From Paenibacillus sp. sptzw28 (GTDB taxonomy: Bacteria > Bacillota > Bacilli > Paenibacillales > Paenibacillaceae): 64,000 nucleotides of DNA. The notes below the pieces were generated by a model. The model was not told the origin of the DNA. It made no database searches and worked only from the letters and a program-made list of their open reading frames with translations. The DNA is taken from contig NZ_CP080545.1 in NCBI RefSeq assembly GCF_019550795.1, positions 327,001-391,000 on the forward strand, written 5' to 3'. Made by a program: the position numbers and the translations under genes. The stretch's first letter is position 1. Every line of letters begins with the position of its first letter. Shown here piece by piece: positions 7,720 through 16,222 of this stretch.

Positions 7720-8874
7720 ATGAGCAGCCGTTCTCGGCTTCACGAACGATTATCGCCGCTACTGCAAAGCTTCAAGGATAACGGACCGCCGGGTTGCGCC
7801 TGCACCGTCGTTCGCCGAGGAGAAGTACTCTATCAGGAAACAATGGGATATGCAAATTTGGAAAATGAAAGACTGATCGCTCCGGATACGCTCTATCGCA
7901 TCTATTCCATGACGAAAGTGGTTACTTGCGCCGCCGCGCTCATACTGTTCGAGCGTGGGCTCTATCTGCTGAACGATCCACTCGAAGAGTATTTGCCTGA
8001 ATACAAGGACCTGCAGGTTTATCGGAATCACGAGTCAGGCAACAAAATGATCTCGCCCGCAACGGGTTCTATACGGGTTAAGGATTTGTTCACGATGACC
8101 TCGGGGCTTGTTTATGGCGGAGAACAGACGGAAATCGAAAGAAGGACGCAAAAAATTATCGGTGCAGGGATTACAGATTTGGATACGCGTGATGTGGCAA
8201 GAGAGCTAGCCCAAGTTCCCCTTGCTTTCGACCCCGGTACGCATTGGAGGTATGGAACTAGCCACGACGTGTTGGCCGCGTTGATTGAAACATTGTCAGG
8301 GCAAAGATTCGGAGCTTTTCTGCAAAAGGAGATTTTCGATCCGCTCGGAATGAGCGATACTTCCTTTAAAATCCGGCAGGATCAACAGGGCAGACTCTGT
8401 ACGTTGTACGACCGCGGAGATGACGGGTCGCTGAAGTCCAATGATCGACTCGACGGCTTTTATCAGCCGGAATGCAAGTTCGAAAGCGGCGGCTTCGGGC
8501 TGATATCCACCATCGGAGATTACAGTCGATTCGCTCAGGCTCTCGCTGGTGCCGGAAAGCTGGACGGGGAGCGCATCCTGAGTCCGAAGACCGTGCAGCT
8601 GATGGGCACGAATCATTTGAGTTTGCAGCAATTAAAGGAATTCAATAATCCCGGCTATGGATATGGATTAGGCGTTCGCGTCATGATCGATCCGGCGGCA
8701 GGCGGTATTAACGGATCGGTTGGAGAGTTCGGTTGGGCAGGATTGGCCGGCACGTATCTGTTGATCGACCCGAAGGAAGAATTATCTGTCGTTTATATGC
8801 AACAGATGATGCCAAGTATGGAACAATACATACATCCGCGGCTGCGCGCCGTCATTTACGGAGCATTGGATTGA
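7720..8874 (+). CDS. Serine hydrolase of the beta-lactamase/class C (EstB-like) family
   Basis: Starting at the ATG at 7720 (AGAAGGGG upstream) the protein has 384 residues. A TTG-started extension to 7621 is possible but unlikely. The acyl-enzyme motif SxxK is 'YSMTK' (S63, K66) and the second-motif tyrosine is in 'WRYGTSHDVL' (Y178). The C-terminal half keeps the family pattern 'GFGLISTIGDYSRFAQAL' and the 'GEFGWAGLAGTYLLIDP' segment. No signal peptide is visible, so a cytoplasmic esterase or peptidase-type role is likelier than antibiotic hydrolysis. It stands alone, with its own terminator at 8991. Confidence 0.87.
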   Translation: MSSRSRLHERLSPLLQSFKDNGPPGCACTVVRRGEVLYQETMGYANLENERLIAPDTLYRIYSMTKVVTCAAALILFERGLYLLNDPLEEYLPEYKDLQVYRNHESGNKMISPATGSIRVKDLFTMTSGLVYGGEQTEIERRTQKIIGAGITDLDTRDVARELAQVPLAFDPGTHWRYGTSHDVLAALIETLSGQRFGAFLQKEIFDPLGMSDTSFKIRQDQQGRLCTLYDRGDDGSLKSNDRLDGFYQPECKFESGGFGLISTIGDYSRFAQALAGAGKLDGERILSPKTVQLMGTNHLSLQQLKEFNNPGYGYGLGVRVMIDPAAGGINGSVGEFGWAGLAGTYLLIDPKEELSVVYMQQMMPSMEQYIHPRLRAVIYGALD

Positions 8875-8990
8875 CATTCCACTTTACTTAATCGTACTGG
8901 CTCGTTAATCGCTGTATACAAATTAGTCGCAACATTTTAAAATAAAAGGTGCCATTTGCTCGAACCCGGATAAAGGGCGGATTGTTGAGG

Positions 8991-9018
8991 AAGGACCGTC
9001 CTCGCGGACGGTCCTTTT
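8991..9018 (+). terminator. Intrinsic terminator of the serine hydrolase gene
   Basis: AAGGACCGTCC (8991-9001) pairs perfectly with GGACGGTCCTT (9006-9016) around TCGC and is followed by TT. Confidence 0.85.
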
Positions 9019-9055
9019 CATATATTGAAGGGTTATTCATTTGTTATTCTTAAGA

Positions 9056-10684
9056 CTAGGGAGTAACTAACTGCCACTGCAGGTTGGTGCTGGTGCTGCT
9101 GGTCCACTGTTTCAGATCGGCACCGTTTGTAGTAGTGCCGCCGCTATCCAAATAAAGACCGGTAGATTGATTCTTGATCCTGTAATTGCTTCCGTTGGGC
9201 TCCAATATCCAGCGCTGGTTCCAACTGTCGCTGTTGCTATATTGTCCGCAGATGGAACCGGCTGTAGTGCGGTACATCCCGTCAAGATACAAACCCGTAC
9301 CAACATTTTTTATTTTGTAATAGCTTCCGTAGTTTTCCAATACCCATCGTTGGTTGTTGCTCGTGCTGGAGCTGTATTGGCCCGCATTTGAGCCGTTTGC
9401 GGTACGGCCCATACCGTCAATGAACAAACCCGTGCCAACATTCTTTATTTTATAATTGCTGCCACCATTGGAAGTGCCAATAGCACTCATGATAGCATTA
9501 ATAATTCCTTGCTCCGTGATCGCATAGGTCGACCTGTCAAACAGTCCAAAACCGTACTGTCCGTTGTGTCCATTATCCCAATAAACAGGGACAGATCCGT
9601 ATTTCTTGGCAGTTGCGGTTACTGCTTTTGCAAATTCAGCACGATAATTATCATTCGCTGAATCGAAGGCTGTTTTATCAATGGAACCAAATTCACCAAT
9701 GACCACAGGATATCCTTGCGTTACGAATTTATCATACATGGACTTGAATTGGGAATCTAAGTAGTCTTCCTGTCCCCAGGTTGATTTTTTAGAAGTGTTG
9801 GTAGCCGTTGCTCCCCATTGGGTAATGGTGCCAGTTTCCTCGCCGGCGAAGTCCCAAGGCGAGTAATAATGAACGGAGATCATGATTCTCTTTTCACTGC
9901 TTGGAACGGTGGACGATCTGTAATTGTCTGTAGGAAGTACGAAGCCATAATTGCCTGCTGTATAATCAATATTCGTATTCCAGCCAGGAATTAGGAGCCA
10001 TCTTGCGGCGTTGTTTCCTCCGGATTGTCTTACGGTATTTACAAAGACTTGATTTAAAGTATTAAGATTTGAATAGTAGGTTGGGTTAGGTGTGCCCCAA
10101 GTGCCGTCAAATACTTCGTTCATGGATTCAAAAATCAACTTCTCATCATAATTGACGAATGTATTTGCGATCTGCTGCCAGACTTTTTGATATTTTGCCC
10201 TAACCGTTGTTTGATCGCTTGAATTGACTAACAACCAAGAGCCGGCAACGTTCGTGTAACCGTCTCCATGAACGTTGATGATGACATACAAGCCCTCGCT
10301 GTAGGCATAGTCGACGACCGTTTTAACTCTGCTCAGCCATGTGGAATCAATCGTATAATTCGGTCCACTCCCTATATAATTCAAATACGAAACAGGGATA
10401 CGGATCGTTTTAAATCCTGCTGCCTTTACCTTTTGAATGAGAGCCTGCGTTACAGCGGGATTGCCCCACGCCGTTTCACTGGGCCAACCGTTGGTAGTGG
10501 CTTCAAGCTGGTTTCCCAGATTCCAGCCCGCACCCATTTCATAAACAATTTGTGAAGCATTAAATTGATTGAAATCAGCTGTTTCTGCAGCTGATACTAC
10601 CGGACTCAAACCGGAAAAGGCAATTGCGATCATCAATATTACAGCTATTAAATGGCTCCTGAATATCTTAATTTTTAATCTCAT
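9056..10684 (-). CDS. Secreted GH5 endoglucanase with C-terminal ricin-type lectin domain
   Basis: The 542 residues start with a signal peptide (residues 1-32, hydrophobic core ending VVSAAE). The GH5 catalytic domain covers ~35-400: 'MGAGWNLGNQLEA' at the start, the acid/base Glu190 in 'IFESMNEVF', His273 in 'SVHYYSPWDF', and the nucleophile Glu331 in 'VVIGEFGS'. The start resembles subfamily 4 cellulases and xyloglucanases. Residues ~408-542 form a trefoil ricin-B-like carbohydrate-binding domain of three ~45-residue repeats, each with 'YKIKN-GTGL-LDG' and 'NQRW-L' signatures. It is a single-gene unit on the minus strand, consistent with plant-polysaccharide use. Confidence 0.93.
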   Translation of the reverse strand: MRLKIKIFRSHLIAVILMIAIAFSGLSPVVSAAETADFNQFNASQIVYEMGAGWNLGNQLEATTNGWPSETAWGNPAVTQALIQKVKAAGFKTIRIPVSYLNYIGSGPNYTIDSTWLSRVKTVVDYAYSEGLYVIINVHGDGYTNVAGSWLLVNSSDQTTVRAKYQKVWQQIANTFVNYDEKLIFESMNEVFDGTWGTPNPTYYSNLNTLNQVFVNTVRQSGGNNAARWLLIPGWNTNIDYTAGNYGFVLPTDNYRSSTVPSSEKRIMISVHYYSPWDFAGEETGTITQWGATATNTSKKSTWGQEDYLDSQFKSMYDKFVTQGYPVVIGEFGSIDKTAFDSANDNYRAEFAKAVTATAKKYGSVPVYWDNGHNGQYGFGLFDRSTYAITEQGIINAIMSAIGTSNGGSNYKIKNVGTGLFIDGMGRTANGSNAGQYSSSTSNNQRWVLENYGSYYKIKNVGTGLYLDGMYRTTAGSICGQYSNSDSWNQRWILEPNGSNYRIKNQSTGLYLDSGGTTTNGADLKQWTSSTSTNLQWQLVTP

Positions 10685-11051
10685 GCAAATACCACCATTC
10701 TTTAAAGTATAGTGAGTTTAACGAAAGAACTTCCATCCAATAACGAATCCATTAATTCCCCCTTAACATTATTTAGTACATGTTATTTCTTTCTGAAGAC
10801 TGGGAAATGAAAATATATGATACAAATTTATTCTATAAAATTAAATGCATATAAAATACCCTAATAATCATCGTAAAAATCATATAGAAATATGAAAGGG
10901 CTTACATCGCAGGATCTCGGATGACCAGCAGCAAATCGCCAGCAATCTCATCTAGCCAACTCAAGGGATTAGCAAGAGAAATAAATCTGGTGAGGGACTT
11001 GGGGAAAGTCAACTTTCTTTTATGTTTCGTCGATCCAAGAGAGCAAAATGT
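10685..11051. other. Upstream region of the GH5 gene
   Basis: The stretch is AT-rich and should contain the GH5 promoter on the minus strand, but no clear -35/-10 pair was picked. A 52-codon + strand frame (10921-11079, ATG with a weak AGGA upstream) ends inside the terminator stem at 11052. It cannot be told from chance. Confidence 0.4.
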
Positions 11052-11106
11052 AAAAACCGTTTCTTTCGTAAATAGGTAATTCTATTGACTAAGAAACGGT
11101 TTTTTT
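11052..11106. terminator. Bidirectional intrinsic terminator
   Basis: AAAAACCGTTTCTT (11052-11065) and AAGAAACGGTTTTTTT (from 11091) form a long stem with T- and A-runs on both sides, so it can act on either strand. It separates the GH5 region from the 3' end of the DeoR-type gene. Confidence 0.8.
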
Positions 11107-11251
11107 CGTTTTTCAGAATAAAGAAGGGGCTTCGGGCAAGTACCGCTGCGGTTATTCCACCATTACATTTTCGGTTATCCATGCTAATTGGTATCAACAC
11201 CAGAACCGACTCGGTTACGGTTCTCTTCCACGACTACTACTATGGAAGCGA

Positions 11252-12028
11252 TTACATGACGGGTGCGATGCGAAGCGGATAGCCGGCAGTCACATAAACA
11301 TCGGCTTCGTCTTCATCAAGTCCATTCTCGGTGATAATCTCGTCGAACGAGTCAAGACTGGCAAAGATCGCGAGCGAATTATAACTGAACTTGGTCGAAT
11401 CGACCAGCAGAATGTTTTTATCCGCCGCGTTCATGGCAGTCTGTCTGGCACCCACGAGCACGGGCGACCAGGCCATGGCTCCCTTGGCATGAGAGATGGC
11501 TTCACAAGTAAGAAATGCTGCATCCACCGTTAGCGAAGCGAGCATCTTCTCCGCATAAATGCCGTCCAGGCTATAAGCCCATTTGCTTAGCCGGCCTCCT
11601 GTACAGTAGACGTCGAAGCTGCCGAATCTCTGTTCGTTTGAGAGAAGCAGCGCAGTATGCAAATCACGGGTAATGATTTTCAGACCTTTGAACTTCTCCA
11701 ACTCGTCCACCATGGCTGCGACCGTTGTCCCTGCATCCAGAATAATGCTCATCCCGTCCTGGATATGCCTCACGGCTTCCCTCGCAATGGCAATCTTCTC
11801 AGCTTTGTTTTCGTTTGCCCGTTGATCGTAATCGGAGCCCATGAATCTTTTAACCTTAACAGCCCCGCCGTGGGACCGCTGAATTCTGCCTTCGGACTGC
11901 AATTGGTCGAGATCGCGCCGTATGGTCATCTGCGAGACATTGAACTTCTCAGCGAGTTCCATGATCGTTGCCTGCTGCTTGAGCTCAAGCAGCTTCATGA
12001 TTTCATATTGTCTTGTTCCCATGAGCAT
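11252..12028 (-). CDS. DeoR/GlpR-family transcriptional regulator
   Basis: The ATG at 12028 has GGGGAGG seven bases upstream and gives 258 residues. The longer open frame to 12163 lacks such a site. The N-terminal DeoR helix-turn-helix is 'MELAEKFNVSQMTIRRDLDQL' and is followed by 'GRIQRSHGGA'. The C-terminal DeoRC sensor domain contains 'ILDAGTTVAAMVDEL', 'VYCTGGRL' and 'LLVDSTKF', the phosphosugar-isomerase-like ligand pocket. It is divergent from the creatininase-led operon and very likely regulates it. Candidate direct-repeat operators lie in the 303-bp gap. The inducer is unknown, and the operon is not an obvious sugar pathway, which is unusual for this family. Confidence 0.9.
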   Translation of the reverse strand: MLMGTRQYEIMKLLELKQQATIMELAEKFNVSQMTIRRDLDQLQSEGRIQRSHGGAVKVKRFMGSDYDQRANENKAEKIAIAREAVRHIQDGMSIILDAGTTVAAMVDELEKFKGLKIITRDLHTALLLSNEQRFGSFDVYCTGGRLSKWAYSLDGIYAEKMLASLTVDAAFLTCEAISHAKGAMAWSPVLVGARQTAMNAADKNILLVDSTKFSYNSLAIFASLDSFDEIITENGLDEDEADVYVTAGYPLRIAPVM

Positions 12029-12135
12029 GATGGATCCTCCCCGAAATCGGCCTGACCGGATTTTTATCGGTAGTTTTTTTGCAATTATATCTTTCTTCAG
12101 TTCACTTGTCAGCAAGAAAATGAACAATTCCAATG

Positions 12136-12179
12136 TTCGTTGATGTGAATTTATACTATACAAACTTTCGTTTATGTGA
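12136..12179. promoter_or_regulatory. Candidate DeoR-type operator: two direct repeats
   Basis: TTCGTTGATGTGA (12136-12148) and TTCGTTTATGTGA (12167-12179) match at 12 of 13 positions and are 31 bp apart, about three helical turns. They lie in the 303-bp divergent gap between the DeoR-type gene and the operon start. The rest of this gap is AT-rich and should hold both promoters. DeoR-family proteins commonly bind such spaced direct repeats; the assignment to this regulator is inferred. Confidence 0.5.
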
Positions 12180-12331
12180 TATATAAAATATATACATGTT
12201 ATACCTATGTTATTTTAATTAACTCAAAACTTTGGAATGATCTTAAACCGTCTTGATTTACAGTGATAACGGAATATTTTTGCTATCTGCTTGTAAAGTT
12301 AAGTTACATATGATGAGAGGTGAGTGACTTG

Positions 12332-13132
12332 GTGTTCAGATATAACGGAAACGCTTTTGATCGCCGCTTTCTGCCCCGGCTGACGACCCGGGAGATCGAA
12401 GTGATGCCGAAGGATGAAGTGCTGGTCGTTCTTCCTGTGGGTGCCATCGAGCAGCATGGGCCCCACATGCCTGTCTATACGGATACTCTGCTTGGGGAGG
12501 CGTTGATGGCGGAAGCATTCGAGCATCTTCCCGAGAATGCCCCAATCTGGCTGATTCCCCCTATCAGTTACGGCAAAAGTACCGAGCACGCGGAATTCCC
12601 CGGAACGTTTACATTGTCGGCCCAGACTTTGATGATGGTGCTTCAGGATATCGCTGCATCTCTCGCTAGAAGCGGGTTTAAAAAACTTCTGTTGTTCAAT
12701 ACTCACGGGGGCAACGCCGACTTGCTCGGCATGATGTCGAGAGAGATCCGTCTCTCAACCGGGCTTGCCGTGTACCGCCTTGATCCGGGTGCGGTCCGTT
12801 ACAGTGAATCGTTCACCGACGACGAGGAGAAGGCGAGCGGGATTCATGCAGGAGACGTGGAGACCTCTCTAGTAATGGCAGTCTGTCCGGATTGGGTCCA
12901 TCCCGAACTCGCTCTAAGGGAGATGCCGAAGTTCCCCCAATCGACTTCATTTTCCTTCCGCTCCAAATCGTTTGCCTGGGTTATGAAAGACATCTCCCGC
13001 AGCGGAATCGCCGGTGACGCGACCAAAGCAAATCCTGAACGGGGACAAGCCATGCTGAAGAAGGCGGGACCGCTTCTGGCGGAAGCTCTGCTGGAGATTG
13101 CGGCATTTGACATGGGATCTATGAAGGAATAA
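12332..13132 (+). CDS. Creatininase-family amidohydrolase
   Basis: About 266 residues. GTG at 12332 is preferred because AGAGGTGA sits ~8 bases upstream; an in-frame GTG at 12320 overlaps that site. The family's metal ligands are present: 'PVGAIEQHGPHMPVYTDT' (Glu, His, Asp), 'NTHGGN' and 'HAGDVETS'. Creatininase-like enzymes open cyclic amides or hydrolyse formamides of pyrimidine-type compounds. It is the first gene of an eight-gene unit with an ABC importer, two cytosine-deaminase-like enzymes and two redox flavoproteins, so a ring-opening or amide-hydrolysis step in N-heterocycle breakdown is the best guess. The true substrate is unknown. Confidence 0.85.
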   Translation: MFRYNGNAFDRRFLPRLTTREIEVMPKDEVLVVLPVGAIEQHGPHMPVYTDTLLGEALMAEAFEHLPENAPIWLIPPISYGKSTEHAEFPGTFTLSAQTLMMVLQDIAASLARSGFKKLLLFNTHGGNADLLGMMSREIRLSTGLAVYRLDPGAVRYSESFTDDEEKASGIHAGDVETSLVMAVCPDWVHPELALREMPKFPQSTSFSFRSKSFAWVMKDISRSGIAGDATKANPERGQAMLKKAGPLLAEALLEIAAFDMGSMKE

Positions 13133-13153
13133 GGAGAGGAGCAGTGACGGCAT

Positions 13154-13927
13154 ATGAAAGCGACTGCGGTCAGAAAAGAAAGGGTGCGAATGGGGCGGCT
13201 GTCCAAAGTGTATCCGAACGGAACCGTCGCCGTTCAGGACGTAAATCTCTCAATTACAGAAGGAGAGTTTCTCTGCTTTGTCGGGCCGTCCGGCTGCGGC
13301 AAGTCGACGATCTTTAAAATGATCACCGGCCTGTCTGGACCGACGGGGGGAACGCTTGAGGTAATGGGAACCACTCCCAAGCAAGCCCGCAAGCAGAGCG
13401 ATACGGCCTTCGTCTTCCAGGACCACACGCTGCTGCCCTGGAGCTCCGTCATTGACAACGTGGCCCTCCCGCTGGCGCTTCGCGGCGTATCCCGCAAGGA
13501 GCGTCAGCTGGAGGCGGAGCGGGTGCTTCAGTTGGTGGGGCTGAAAGATTATATGAAGTCAATGCCCAGACAGCTGTCCGGGGGGATGAAGATGAGGGCC
13601 TCGATAGCCAGGGCGCTCGTATCCAAGCCCAAGCTGCTCCTGATGGACGAACCGTTTGGCGCGCTGGACGAGATTACGAGGCAGACGCTTCAGCTTGAGC
13701 TGCTCGATCTCTGGAGCCGAGACCAGGAAATGACCGTATTGTTCGTCACGCATAATGTTTTCGAAGCCGTGTTTTTGTCCACCCGTGTTGCCGTCATGAC
13801 CCCAAGACCCGGTAAGATAGCCGCTGTTATTGACGTACCGGTCCCTTTTCCACGCGACGAATCCTTCCGTACCACCCCGGAATTCGGCCAGATTGTTCGT
13901 TCCGTATCGGATGCTCTGAAGCACTGA
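13154..13927 (+). CDS. ABC transporter ATP-binding protein (SsuB/TauB/ThiZ type)
   Basis: This 257-residue ATPase has Walker A 'GPSGCGKST', Q-loop 'FVFQDHTLLPW', signature 'LSGGMKMRASIARAL', Walker B 'LLLMDEPFGALD' and H-loop 'FVTHNVFEA'. The LSGGM signature and LLPW Q-loop are typical of the nitrate/sulfonate/taurine/pyrimidine importer group. It lies 21 bp after the creatininase-like gene. The matching permease (15317) and lipoprotein (17739) are in the same operon but interleaved with enzymes, which ties transport and catabolism together. Confidence 0.93.
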   Translation: MKATAVRKERVRMGRLSKVYPNGTVAVQDVNLSITEGEFLCFVGPSGCGKSTIFKMITGLSGPTGGTLEVMGTTPKQARKQSDTAFVFQDHTLLPWSSVIDNVALPLALRGVSRKERQLEAERVLQLVGLKDYMKSMPRQLSGGMKMRASIARALVSKPKLLLMDEPFGALDEITRQTLQLELLDLWSRDQEMTVLFVTHNVFEAVFLSTRVAVMTPRPGKIAAVIDVPVPFPRDESFRTTPEFGQIVRSVSDALKH

Positions 13928-13961
13928 TTCATGGAACAAGAATGGAGAGGAGGGTCAACTG

Positions 13962-15320
13962 ATGATGCTTGTATGGACAAAGGAATTGGCAGATTTAGTC
14001 GGGAAAGAAAAGCTGCTCCTCGGTTTCGACCAAGTTGACAAACTATCTAAGGATTATTACTGGTATTCCCCCGTGCTGGAGCCGCTGCTCCGGGACAAGA
14101 GAGCCGACGCAATCGTCGTTCCGGAGACGGAGGATCAGGTCGCCTTGGTGCTCGCCTTCGCTTACCGCCATGGAATTCCGGTTACGACGCGTGGATCGGG
14201 AACTGGAAATTACGGTCAGGCTGTACCGCTGGAGGGCGGAATTGTGCTGGACCTGAGCCGCCTAAATGCCGTACATGAGGTGACGGACGATTACGCCCGA
14301 GTTCAGGCGGGAGTTCGCCTGGGAGCGCTGGAGAAGCTTCTTCGTGAGCAGGGTAAGGAGCTTCGGATCTATCCGAGCACGTTCATGAAGGCGACGGTAG
14401 GCGGCTTCATCTGCGGCGGCTCTGGCGGCATCGGCTCAATAACCTGGGGTAACCTGTGGGACGGCAACGTGCTGGAGGCCGTCGTGTACACAATAGAGGA
14501 GAAGCCCCGGAGGCTTATCGTCCACGGGCCGGAGCTATCAGCTTACATTCATAATTATGGAACGAGCGGTATCCTGACGGAGCTAAAGATCCCGATCTCA
14601 AGGAAGGTGCCCTGGAGGCAGACGGTCGTGCAATTTGACGATTTTGAAGCGGCATACCGTTTCTCTCATGCGGTGGCACTGGATGACGTAATCCGCAAGC
14701 GGCTGGTCGCTCCTGTCGAATGGCCAATTCCATCGTTCTTCAAGCCGATCGCGCACCAGCTCGAGCCAGGGGCGAGCGCGTGCTTGCTGGAGACCGAGGA
14801 AGGCACCGAAAATGCGCTTGCAGCGCATGCAGCCTCGGTTGGCGGACGCATCGGCTATGTCATCCCCTCCGATCAATACCGCAAAACCATAGGTCTATCC
14901 GACTTCACATGGAACCACACCACTTTATGGGCTCTAAAGACAGATCCTTCGCTCACTTATCTCCAGGCGGGCTTCCATCCGGTCGATTTCCCCCGGCAAA
15001 TCGGCCAAATCAAGGCTGAGTTTGGCGACGAAGTACTGTTGCACCTCGAATTCATGCGTTCGGCAGGCGTCATCGTCCCCGCCGCGCTGCCAATCGTCCG
15101 CTATACGACTCACGAACGGTTATACGAGATCATCGCGTTCTTCCGTTCGATTGGCGTCGGAATTAACGATCCCCACACGTGGATGCTCGAAATGGGCGGA
15201 CGCGGACAAATGGAGGCGATGCTTGCTGCCAAACGAGCGAACGACCCGCGTTCCCTGTTTAACCCCGGCAAGCTGCAGATTCCCGCTGCACAGGAAACGA
15301 TAAGGAGTGATGAGAGATGA
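13962..15320 (+). CDS. FAD-linked oxidase/dehydrogenase (GlcD/vanillyl-alcohol-oxidase superfamily)
   Basis: The 452 residues carry a PCMH-type FAD-binding domain: 'AIVVPETEDQVALVLAFAY', then the FAD pyrophosphate loop 'PVTTRGSGTGNYGQAVPLEGG', and 'VGGFICGGSGGIGSITWG'. The C-terminus ends with the FAD-oxidase 'DPRSLFNPGKL' signature. Family members oxidise hydroxy acids, alcohols or amines using FAD. GGAGGAGGG precedes the ATG, and the last codons overlap the permease start by 4 bp. Sitting between importer genes, it probably performs a redox step on the imported compound. Confidence 0.88.
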   Translation: MMLVWTKELADLVGKEKLLLGFDQVDKLSKDYYWYSPVLEPLLRDKRADAIVVPETEDQVALVLAFAYRHGIPVTTRGSGTGNYGQAVPLEGGIVLDLSRLNAVHEVTDDYARVQAGVRLGALEKLLREQGKELRIYPSTFMKATVGGFICGGSGGIGSITWGNLWDGNVLEAVVYTIEEKPRRLIVHGPELSAYIHNYGTSGILTELKIPISRKVPWRQTVVQFDDFEAAYRFSHAVALDDVIRKRLVAPVEWPIPSFFKPIAHQLEPGASACLLETEEGTENALAAHAASVGGRIGYVIPSDQYRKTIGLSDFTWNHTTLWALKTDPSLTYLQAGFHPVDFPRQIGQIKAEFGDEVLLHLEFMRSAGVIVPAALPIVRYTTHERLYEIIAFFRSIGVGINDPHTWMLEMGGRGQMEAMLAAKRANDPRSLFNPGKLQIPAAQETIRSDER

Positions 15321-16204
15321 GGGAAGAGATCGTTAAGGATGCCGCTGACCCCAGTCTTTATTCCCTATCGGAGACAAACCCGAGAGTAGTGCCAAAGAGT
15401 GAATCGTACAAATCCAGGCTGGCACGGTTGAAAACGGTGCTGCCTCCCATCGTGGCATTCGTGATATTCATTGGTGGATGGGAACTTTTCTGCCGGCTCG
15501 CCGATATGAAGCCTTATTTGCTGCCCAAGCCCTCCGATATCGTTCAGGCTGCATCTGAGAACGCCGCTAATCTGTGGGTATCGGTATATACGACGATTAC
15601 AGAAGCGGTGCTTGGTTTTCTGCTCAGCGTCGTGCTGGGAGTCGGATTTGCGATCATTTTGGCGAGCTCCAAGCTTGTCGAGAGAAGCGTCTACCCATAC
15701 GCCATTATTATGCAAACCATTCCGATCGTCGCCATCGCACCGATCATCGTCATCTGGTTCGGTGCAGGAATGAACGCAATCGTCATCATCGCATTCCTAA
15801 TCGGCTTTTTCCCTATGCTGTCCAATACACTGATCGGGCTCAATTCAACCGACCACAACATGAAGAACCTTTTCTACCTTTACAACGCCTCGCCTTTGCA
15901 GCTCATGTTCCGTCTGCGCTTGCCTTCTGCGCTGCCTTACATCGTCGCCGGACTCAAAATTTCCTGTACACTTGCCGTTATCGGAGCCATCGTGGGCGAA
16001 TACATCGCTGGCATCGGAGGCGGCCAGGGGGGCTTAGGCTATGCAATAACCGTCGCCGCCGCTCGTCTTCGAACCGCTTATTTATTCGCGTGCGGCTTTT
16101 TGGCATCACTGCTTGGAATCGCTTTTTTCCTGCTGGTCAACGCCTTCTCCAAGTGGATGCTCAGCTCCTGGCATGAATCCGAGATGAAATCTTCGGACGG
16201 GTAA
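15317..16204 (+). CDS. ABC transporter permease (SsuC/ThiX type)
   Basis: This 295-residue membrane protein has about six transmembrane segments (from ~residue 38) and the BPD_transp_1 core. The coupling EAA-like loop is around 'NLFYLYNASPLQLMFRLRLPSALPYIVAGLK'-type sequence (the stretch near residues 183-215), followed by 'GAIVGEYIAG'. It overlaps the FAD-oxidase gene by 4 bp (translational coupling) and is followed 18 bp later by the first amidohydrolase. It partners with the ATPase at 13154 and the lipoprotein at 17739. Confidence 0.92.
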   Translation: MREEIVKDAADPSLYSLSETNPRVVPKSESYKSRLARLKTVLPPIVAFVIFIGGWELFCRLADMKPYLLPKPSDIVQAASENAANLWVSVYTTITEAVLGFLLSVVLGVGFAIILASSKLVERSVYPYAIIMQTIPIVAIAPIIVIWFGAGMNAIVIIAFLIGFFPMLSNTLIGLNSTDHNMKNLFYLYNASPLQLMFRLRLPSALPYIVAGLKISCTLAVIGAIVGEYIAGIGGGQGGLGYAITVAAARLRTAYLFACGFLASLLGIAFFLLVNAFSKWMLSSWHESEMKSSDG

Positions 16205-16222
16205 GAACGACAACTCGAAAGG

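Noticed and set aside
10921..11079. 52-codon + strand frame upstream of the GH5 gene
   Set aside because: Weak ribosome site, ends inside a terminator stem, no recognisable protein features; not distinguishable from chance.
15574..16176. 200-codon frame overlapping the ABC permease gene on the same strand
   Set aside because: It is Arg/His-rich shadow sequence of the permease frame without homology or ribosome site.
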